Source of the DNA: Draconibacterium orientale
GTDB lineage: Bacteria > Bacteroidota > Bacteroidia > Bacteroidales > DYQJ01
Assembly: GCA_020719345.1 (NCBI GenBank)
Contig: DYQJ01000001.1
Span: forward strand, 5,621 to 44,518
Direction: 5' to 3'
Length of the DNA: 38,898 nt
Of the stretch, positions 33,217 to 38,898 are shown in pieces; the stretch's first letter is position 1, and every line of letters starts with the position of its first letter. The notes beneath the pieces are model-generated. The model did no database searches, was not told where the DNA came from, and was given only the letters and a program-made list of their open reading frames with translations. The position numbers and the translations under genes were made by a program.

Positions 33217-33594
33217 TTATTTTACTGCGATGGTTTCTATTTCTATCATAGCGGACAGCGGAAGTTTTGTTACTGCATACGCTGCTCTTGCGGGTGGATT
33301 TGTGTGATAATATTTAGCATATACCTCGTTCATGGCGGCAAAATTGTCCATATTATCTAAAAGACAGACCGATTTTACGACGTTTTCGGTAGTATATCCG
33401 GCTTCGTTTAGTATGGCGACAATATTTTTTAACACTTGTTCGGTTTGTTCTTTAATACCACCTTCTATGATTTTTCCTGTTTTGGGGTCTATAGCAATTT
33501 GTCCTGATACAAATAACATGTTATTAGCTTCTATGGCTTGGCTATATGGTCCTATGGCTTTAGGTGCGTCATTTGAATGAATTACTTTCTTCAT
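33217..33594 (-). CDS. ridA: RidA family reactive-intermediate (enamine/imine) deaminase
   Basis: 125 residues. Signature motifs: A-I-G-P-Y-S-Q-A, L-F-V-S-G-Q-I, the P-P-A-R103 substrate Arg, and E118-I-E120 near the C-terminus. RidA trimers hydrolyse 2-aminoacrylate and related imines released by PLP enzymes and protect them from damage. It is between the chemoreceptor gene (18-base gap) and nadC, same strand. Confidence 0.95.
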   Translation of the reverse strand: MKKVIHSNDAPKAIGPYSQAIEANNMLFVSGQIAIDPKTGKIIEGGIKEQTEQVLKNIVAILNEAGYTTENVVKSVCLLDNMDNFAAMNEVYAKYYHTNPPARAAYAVTKLPLSAMIEIETIAVK

Positions 33595-33612
33595 ATCTAT
33601 AATTATTTAAGA

Positions 33613-35625
33613 TTAAAATTTTTCAAATTTATTATCCATTTCATCATCGTCTTGATTATTATCAGAATAGATTGTTTTTTTCAATTGCGATGTTTTACGT
33701 TTATGGTTGATATTTTTTTTTGCGTGAGAGATATTTCGGTGTCCTATTTTAAAAAAGCTCATTGTATCAGTTAATTGTTCTGCTTGTCCGGCTAATTGTT
33801 CGGCACTTGTAGCAAGTTGCTCTGCTGCTGCGGCATTTTGTTGGGTGACTTGATTTAATTGATTAATAGCACTATTGACCTGTGATGCTCCGGCATTTTG
33901 TTCGGTGCTGGCGGCGCTTATTTCTTGGACGAGTGTGGCTGTTTTTTCTATTTCGGGTAGTATTTTATTAAGCAAATTTCCTGCATTTTCAGCTATGCTA
34001 ACCCCATTTTTAGATACGCTGTCTATTTCATTAGCGGCTTTAGCACTTCGTTCTGCGAGTTTACGGACTTCGGCGGCGACTACTGCAAACCCTTTTCCGA
34101 GTTCTCCGGCTCTTGCTGCTTCTACTGCTGCGTTGAGTGCGAGAATATTTGTTTGAAAAGCAATGTCGTTGATTATTCGTATTTTTTCTGCTATCATTTT
34201 CATTGCATCCACCGATTCTTGTGTTGCTTTGTTTCCGGTAATAATGCCGCTAAGCGATTTTTGTGCTATTTGTTGCGTCAGTCGGGCGTTTTCAGTATTT
34301 TGTTGAATATTAGCGGATATTTCTTCCATCGACGATGTTACTTCTTCGGTAGACGATGCTTGCTGACTTGCTCCTTGTGACATTTCTTGAGAAGTAGATG
34401 CGATTTCTTGACTTGCGGAGGATATATTTTCTGCTCCCATGATAATATTTTCTACTATACTTTTTAATTTATTTGACATTTTTTGTAAAGCACGTGCCAT
34501 GTCTCCGATTTCGTCTTTTTGCTCTACGAGTTCGCGGGAGATTTCGGTTGTTAAATTTCCTTCGGCTATATTTTCGGCTATTTTGACTCCTTCACTTAGT
34601 CCGGCGACCAAAATTCGCGTCATATAAAAAGCCAGCACAAATCCTAATGCTATTGCTACCAACAAGCTAATAATCAAGATTATATTTGAAGAATAAATTA
34701 AAGTTATCACCTCTTTACCTGTATTAGAAGACTCCGTTATACCATCATCAGCTGCTTTTTGTAGTTTATCTAAAATTCCTATAGCAAGCGTTATTCTTTG
34801 CTCTTGTATTTTTTCGTTTGATATCCATGCTTCATAAAAAATGTTCATCTCCTTTAGATAATCTTCAGCACAATCTTCTATTTTTTCCAGCTGCATAATA
34901 TTGCTTTGCTGTTTTGTCAGTGGTCGTATTACTTCAAAATAAGGATCTAAGTCAAATTTATCTATGGCATTTTTCAAGTTTTCATGATTTAGATTAGCTT
35001 GCGCTTTAAAATTTGCTATTCTAAGTTCATTACCTTTGTCTACGACCGAGTTCATATAGTTTATTTTTGTAATACGGTCATTTATTTTTTCGCCCTTCGC
35101 TCCGCTTTGCAATTCTAATCCCAATTCGGCATTTTGATTGGAGATAAAATACTCACAATTATCAATAAATTCATCGGCAGCTTCGTCCATATTTGTTCGG
35201 GCATTATCAATGGCTATAACATTAGCTTCCGTTTTGTCTATTAGTTCTTGATATTTTTTGAAATCGGTGTTTACAGATTCTAATGCGAGTTTTAAAGTTT
35301 CCAGATTTTCTGTTTCGTCCACCAAGTCGTCTGCGTTGTCCATATATTTTTTTGTCTCATTTAAGAAGCTTAGTGCTTTAGTTAATAATTCTTCTTCTCC
35401 AGTATATCCATAACTTCTTATATAATACATTGTTTGCAAGAAATTTCGTTCTATATTATTAGCTATTTCCACTTCTTGTTGGTATTCATTGACCAGCACT
35501 TTTGATTTTGAGGAGATTCGCGACATGTTGATGATAGCTAAAATCCCTATAAACAGCATAATAAAGAGTATGGAGGCAAACGCCACTCCTAATTTTTGTC
35601 CTAATTTTAAATTATTAAATTTCAT
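33613..35625 (-). CDS. Methyl-accepting chemotaxis protein
   Basis: 670 residues. The order is TM1 (about 12-34), a long all-helical periplasmic sensor (about 35-310, HBM/four-helix type), TM2 (about 315-340), HAMP (about 340-395), and a signalling domain with the conserved hairpin [20 protein letters not shown] and [13 protein letters not shown]. The sensor's helical bundle, if HBM-type, would suit small organic acids (family knowledge, ligand unknown). The tail has a K-H/R-K stretch and ends D-N-K-F-E-K-F; no CheR-binding NWETF pentapeptide. No other che gene is visible. A promoter -7 box lies at 35644-35651. Confidence 0.95.
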   Translation of the reverse strand: MKFNNLKLGQKLGVAFASILFIMLFIGILAIINMSRISSKSKVLVNEYQQEVEIANNIERNFLQTMYYIRSYGYTGEEELLTKALSFLNETKKYMDNADDLVDETENLETLKLALESVNTDFKKYQELIDKTEANVIAIDNARTNMDEAADEFIDNCEYFISNQNAELGLELQSGAKGEKINDRITKINYMNSVVDKGNELRIANFKAQANLNHENLKNAIDKFDLDPYFEVIRPLTKQQSNIMQLEKIEDCAEDYLKEMNIFYEAWISNEKIQEQRITLAIGILDKLQKAADDGITESSNTGKEVITLIYSSNIILIISLLVAIALGFVLAFYMTRILVAGLSEGVKIAENIAEGNLTTEISRELVEQKDEIGDMARALQKMSNKLKSIVENIIMGAENISSASQEIASTSQEMSQGASQQASSTEEVTSSMEEISANIQQNTENARLTQQIAQKSLSGIITGNKATQESVDAMKMIAEKIRIINDIAFQTNILALNAAVEAARAGELGKGFAVVAAEVRKLAERSAKAANEIDSVSKNGVSIAENAGNLLNKILPEIEKTATLVQEISAASTEQNAGASQVNSAINQLNQVTQQNAAAAEQLATSAEQLAGQAEQLTDTMSFFKIGHRNISHAKKNINHKRKTSQLKKTIYSDNNQDDDEMDNKFEKF

Positions 35626-35643
35626 GATAATTAATTATATTTA

Positions 35644-35651
35644 CAAAGATA
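35644..35651 (-). promoter_or_regulatory. -7 box of the chemoreceptor gene
   Basis: CAAAGATA on the + strand is TATCTTTG on the - strand, an exact TAnnTTTG match 19 bases upstream of the ATG at 35625. No clear -33 TTG is seen in the A/T-rich upstream region. Confidence 0.5.
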
Positions 35652-35704
35652 ATTAAAAAAAACTATTTATATAATATTTTTGAAAAATCTATTTTTTATT
35701 TTTT

Positions 35705-37537
35705 TCAAAAAATCAAGATATTCTGACAGAGAGTGCAGTCTTGTTTTACTTCTATTAAGTTATTCTGATATTTAATAAATTTTACTTCGTTCAGATTTTT
35801 GGTGTTCGTATTTTTTTGATACTTTTCACATTGTCCTAAGGCATGTTTGATACAAAATTTTGTTATCATAACTTCTTTTTTTTCTGTTTCGGGGTTAATT
35901 TCATAGGCTTCGTTTATATTTGAAACCTGATGCCGCAAGAAGAATTTTTTAGCCAGCGAATTAGCAATATTAGCTTTATAATCTAATATTTTTTTATAAT
36001 AAGGAAAATCATTTTTCTCAATAATTTTAAATTCATTTTTATAATTTTCCCCTAATGTTTCATATAGTTTAGTTAACAGATTTCTTCGCATTTCGTTAAT
36101 TTCTTTGATAGACAAAAAATAGATTTCCGAATATGCTATATCAATTTTTGTTACTTTAAAAATAGTATCTCCTGTTTTATCTAACTGTTTGATAATGTTT
36201 AAATTATAATCTCTGTTTGTAGCAATTTGTTTATTGGTTTTATAAGTTATTTGTGCGTGATATTTTTTATTAGTTGTCTGGGCATATAAAAAAAATCCTT
36301 CGGGCATTTCATCAAGCAATATATAAATATTTATGTATCTGCAATTTTCAATATTAGATATTTTTTTGATAAAGTTGTGGTCATAGTTGCGATATATTTC
36401 AGTATTAATTTTTATTTCTATCGGAGTATTAGGAAATATTTTGTTGTTTTCTACTGTATTAACTTTTATTCCGGACAGTGTGTTTTGATTATTGATAAAA
36501 CATAATCCGTCACCGTTATTTATCTGTATATCAGAGTTTATCTGGAAGAAATCTTTTGCTACATTGCTTATTTTTCCGATATATTGTCCAGTAGGTTTAG
36601 ATGTTTTTGCATTTATATCTTGTTGTTTTCCGAGAAGAAAATAGTCTGTATATTGTCTGTTGAAAGTGCTATCCGGGTTTGGAATGAAATTAAAATCAAA
36701 TACTCCGATTGATGTTTTTTCAAGATTTTTTTGAGATAAAATATTATCAATTTTTTGTCTGTAGAATGCGACATTATTTTTGAGATAATTAATATCCTTC
36801 ATTCTACCTTCTATTTTAAAAGAATTACATCCTGCTTCTATCAATTGCAATAAATATTGACTTCTGTTCATGTCTTTAAGCGAGAGTATATGTTTGTTTT
36901 TAGCGATGATATTTTTATCTTTATCAAGTATATCATATTGTAATCTACAAGGTTGTGCGCATTGTCCTCTGTTTCCGCTTCGGTGTCCGAGTTTGTAGCT
37001 CATATAACATTGTCCGGAGAATGAAACGCATACTGCTCCATGCACGAAGCATTCTAATTCTATATTTGTGTTGTCGGCAATATATTTTATTTGCGTGAGA
37101 CTAAGTTCGCGTGCGAGAATTACCCGCGAGAATCCGACTTTTTGGAGGAAAATTATTTTTTCTATGTCGTAGTTATGTGTCTGTGTACTTGCATGTATAG
37201 GAATTGGCGGCAGTTTCATTTCTAATATTCCGAAGTCTTGAATAATAATGGCGTCAGCATTCATCTGATATAATTTATCAATGATATTAAGTGCTTGACT
37301 TAATTCGTCTTCATAAATAATAGTATTTAAAGTGACATATACTTTTGCATCAAATTTATGAGCATATTTAATAAGTTTTTCTATATCAATTAGTTGGTTT
37401 GTCGCTTGGTCTCTTGCGCCGAATTTATTTGCGCCTATATATACCGCATCAGCACCGAAATTGATTGCAGTTATGCCATATAGATAATTTTTCGCTGGTG
37501 CGAGCAGCTCAATTTTATGCTTTTTAATATCTTGCAT
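35705..37537 (-). CDS. Peptidase U32 family protein (RlhA/TrhP type)
   Basis: 610 residues from the ATG at 37537; a TTG one codon earlier is not preferred. The U32 core is at about 1-290: L-L-A-P-A-K-N-Y, A-D-A-V-Y-I-G, H-A-S-T-Q-T-H-N-Y, the family signature E-C-F-V-H-G-A-V-C-V-S-F-S-G-Q-C with conserved Cys residues, and G-N-R-G-Q-C-A-Q-P-C-R. A longer C-terminal half with beta-rich and Cys-containing segments (D-C-T-L-C at the end) follows. Members of this family hydroxylate RNA: RlhA at 23S rRNA C2501, TrhP at tRNA U34. Which of these fits is not clear. It is 4 bases after ispF, same strand. Confidence 0.9.
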   Translation of the reverse strand: MQDIKKHKIELLAPAKNYLYGITAINFGADAVYIGANKFGARDQATNQLIDIEKLIKYAHKFDAKVYVTLNTIIYEDELSQALNIIDKLYQMNADAIIIQDFGILEMKLPPIPIHASTQTHNYDIEKIIFLQKVGFSRVILARELSLTQIKYIADNTNIELECFVHGAVCVSFSGQCYMSYKLGHRSGNRGQCAQPCRLQYDILDKDKNIIAKNKHILSLKDMNRSQYLLQLIEAGCNSFKIEGRMKDINYLKNNVAFYRQKIDNILSQKNLEKTSIGVFDFNFIPNPDSTFNRQYTDYFLLGKQQDINAKTSKPTGQYIGKISNVAKDFFQINSDIQINNGDGLCFINNQNTLSGIKVNTVENNKIFPNTPIEIKINTEIYRNYDHNFIKKISNIENCRYINIYILLDEMPEGFFLYAQTTNKKYHAQITYKTNKQIATNRDYNLNIIKQLDKTGDTIFKVTKIDIAYSEIYFLSIKEINEMRRNLLTKLYETLGENYKNEFKIIEKNDFPYYKKILDYKANIANSLAKKFFLRHQVSNINEAYEINPETEKKEVMITKFCIKHALGQCEKYQKNTNTKNLNEVKFIKYQNNLIEVKQDCTLCQNILIF

Positions 37538-37541
37538 CAAT

Positions 37542-38018
37542 TTAGGTTGTTTTTTGAATAAGAATTACTGCGTATGCCGATATTCCTTGCTCTTGTCCTA
37601 CAAAACCGAGTTTTTCCGTTGTTGTTGCTTTGATAGATAAATCTGTTTCCGGTATCTCCATGACTGCGCATAGAGTTTTTATCATCGTAGGTATATAGTC
37701 CTTAATTTTAGGTCTTTGCAAACATATTGTTGAGTCAATATTAACAATTTTATAATTATGTTCGTTAAGTATCTGTGTTGTTTTTTTGAGAAGAATTTTG
37801 CTATCTATTCCTTTATATATCAATGAATTATCAGGGAAATGATAACCTATATCTCTAAGATTTGCGGCGCCGAGCATCGCATCGCAAATGGCATGTATCA
37901 GCACGTCAGCATCGGAGTGTCCTACTGCACCTTTTTCGTGTATAATTTCTATTCCGCCGAGCATAAAGCGGTAGTTTTCAGCAAGTTGATGCACATCATA
38001 TCCAAAACCTATTCTCAT
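37542..38018 (-). CDS. ispF: 2-C-methyl-D-erythritol 2,4-cyclodiphosphate synthase
   Basis: 158 residues, the usual length. Zinc ligands D8 and H10 (G-Y-D-V-H) and H42, with G-H-S-D-A-D-V (33-39), G-A-A-N-L-R-D-I-G-Y-H-F-P-D, and the C-terminal T-T-T-E-K-L-G-F-V-G motif. It cyclises CDP-ME-2-phosphate in the MEP pathway to isoprenoids. It lies 27 bases after the response regulator and 4 before the U32 protein. Confidence 0.97.
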   Translation of the reverse strand: MRIGFGYDVHQLAENYRFMLGGIEIIHEKGAVGHSDADVLIHAICDAMLGAANLRDIGYHFPDNSLIYKGIDSKILLKKTTQILNEHNYKIVNIDSTICLQRPKIKDYIPTMIKTLCAVMEIPETDLSIKATTTEKLGFVGQEQGISAYAVILIQKTT

Positions 38019-38045
38019 ATCAAATAAATTTTAATTATTAATTTC

Positions 38046-38678
38046 TTATTTTATTATACCATGTTTAATAGCAAACATTACCAGATGTGGAGCGTTTTTT
38101 GCGCCTGTTTTTTCAAAGAGATGACATCTATGCACGTCTACTGTTTTTTGGCTGATTCCTAAGTGTTTGGCTATTTCATTATTAGACATACCTTTACATA
38201 TAAGTTCTAATATTTGAGTTTCGCGTTCGGTCAGATTAATCTTTGCTGATATTTTGGTATTATTTTTAGAATTGATATTGCAAACAAACTCTTCTGAGTA
38301 ATAATTATCTCCTTGCATAACAGTATTTATAGCATTTTGCAATTCTTCGCGGTTAGTTTTTTTTAGTAAGAAGCCTGTTGCTCCGGCTTCTAACATTTTA
38401 TTGAAATATCCTATTTCTTCGTGCATTGTTAGCGCAATAATATTTACCTCCGGAAATTTTTCGCTAATTTTCTTAGTAGCTTCTATTCCATCTATGAGTG
38501 GCATTTTTATGTCCATGAGTATAATGTCGGTCTTATTATTTTTTAATATCTCCAGCAGTTCGTGTCCGTTTGAGGCTTCAGCAATTACTTTAACATTAGT
38601 TATTTCGTTAAGCACTGTTCTTAGTCCTTTTCTAAAAATGACGTGGTCATCGGCGATTATTACTCTTACTATGTCCAT
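38046..38678 (-). CDS. NarL/FixJ-type response regulator
   Basis: 210 residues. The receiver domain has D10-D11, phospho-acceptor D56 in L-M-D-I-K-M-P, T84 and K106. The C-terminal LuxR-type HTH (about 148-208) has L-T-E-R-E-T-Q-I-L-E-L-I-C-K-G-M-S-N-N-E-I-A and I-S-Q-K-T-V-D-V-H. It is a DNA-binding transcription regulator. A cognate kinase is not visible. The upstream gene, 14 bases away on the same strand, ends in a coiled coil rather than a kinase ATPase domain. Confidence 0.95.
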   Translation of the reverse strand: MDIVRVIIADDHVIFRKGLRTVLNEITNVKVIAEASNGHELLEILKNNKTDIILMDIKMPLIDGIEATKKISEKFPEVNIIALTMHEEIGYFNKMLEAGATGFLLKKTNREELQNAINTVMQGDNYYSEEFVCNINSKNNTKISAKINLTERETQILELICKGMSNNEIAKHLGISQKTVDVHRCHLFEKTGAKNAPHLVMFAIKHGIIK

Positions 38679-38692
38679 GATAATTTCAACGT

Positions 38693-38898
38693 TTAATTTT
38701 GTTTTCCACTCAATTTTTGCATTAGTTCCGTTATTAGTCTATCCTTTTCTTGCAGTATTTCTTCGTTCTCCTTCAGTTTTTGGTCTTTCTGCTGTATTAT
38801 TTCTTCGTTCTCCTTCAGTTTTTGGTCTTTCTGCTGTATTATATCCTCTTTCTCCTTCAGTTTCTGCGTTTTTTCAAGGATAATATTTTTACTTTCTT
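38693..38898 (-). CDS. C-terminal coiled-coil tail of a protein (5' end outside the window)
   Basis: Only the last 67 codons are present, ending at the TAA at 38693-38695. The segment is a near-perfect coiled coil, with a 14-residue repeat of the type K-D-Q-K-L-K-E-N-E-E-I-I-Q-Q followed by E-I-L-Q-E-K-D-R-L-I-T-E-L-M-Q. No catalytic motif is in view. In Bacteroidota such tails occur on Rpn/PD-(D/E)xK-type transposase-like proteins, and coiled coils also link sensor domains, so the gene's identity stays open. Its stop is 14 bases before the response regulator ATG. Confidence 0.75.
   Translation of the reverse strand, partial: ESKNIILEKTQKLKEKEDIIQQKDQKLKENEEIIQQKDQKLKENEEILQEKDRLITELMQKLSGKQN
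38761..38886. repeat. 42-bp in-frame coding repeat
   Basis: Two nearly identical 42-bp units (from 38761 and 38803, starting CTTCGTTCTCCTTCAG) and a third, diverged one (from about 38845). They lie within the coiled-coil tail and encode 14 residues (two heptads) each. A multiple of seven residues keeps the coiled-coil register when the copy number changes. Confidence 0.85.

Noticed and set aside
38401-38883. 160-residue + strand frame rich in Ser/Leu/Pro repeats
   Set aside because: It is the antisense of the response regulator and of the coiled-coil 42-bp repeat; its repeats mirror the real coding repeats.

Overview
The window is an AT-rich stretch of a Bacteroidota chromosome. The evidence is the gene content (Reg_prop/Y_Y_Y sensor fused to SpoIIE, SUMF1-family exported proteins, a GldN/PorN-like protein, bifunctional DAHP synthase/chorismate mutase), the order rplM-rpsI-rpsB-tsf, and promoters of the Bacteroidota type (TAnnTTTG -7 box, with a TTG/TTTG -33 box about 19-20 bases upstream in the best cases). 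The presence of GldN-like and GldK-like proteins suggests a lineage with a type IX secretion or gliding apparatus.

Layout. (1) 1-463: nine tandem copies of a 51/52-bp unit directly against the 3' end of the next gene. (2) 465-9840, all leftward: a large propeller/SpoIIE sensor phosphatase; a DUF4258/DUF2283 pair and a frameshifted DNA-methylase-like remnant bracketed by two copies of a palindromic repeat; a DUF262/DUF1524 (GmrSD-type) restriction protein; a second SpoIIE phosphatase; bacteriohemerythrin; guanine deaminase. (3) 9928-12681, rightward: ribosomal operon rplM-rpsI-rpsB-tsf with a clear promoter, a structured rpsB leader and a terminator. (4) 12756-13532, leftward: exported SUMF1-domain protein. 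(5) 13632-22429, rightward: polyphosphate glucokinase, class-IV aminotransferase, a large ABCG-type transporter, a small unknown, a saccharopine-dehydrogenase-like oxidoreductase, then SWIM-sufC-sufD with no sufB, closed by a strong hairpin. (6) 22562-38898, leftward: DAHP synthase/chorismate mutase with a helical partner, an exported ankyrin/WD40 protein, a GldK-like/MORN protein followed in the same frame by a GldN-like protein, a single-chain restriction-modification enzyme, nadC, ridA, a chemoreceptor, a U32 peptidase, ispF, a NarL-type response regulator, and the coiled-coil tail of a gene that runs out of the window.

The points most worth a second look are: the GldK-like/MORN and GldN-like reading frames separated by a single in-frame TGA; a 33-bp palindrome inserted exactly in frame in the restriction-modification gene, with a second family member after sufD that differs by compensatory changes in both arms; the two related palindromic repeats bracketing the small-protein pair and the decayed methylase remnant; and the rpsB leader structure. 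I see no rRNA, tRNA, CRISPR array, transposase or integrase.
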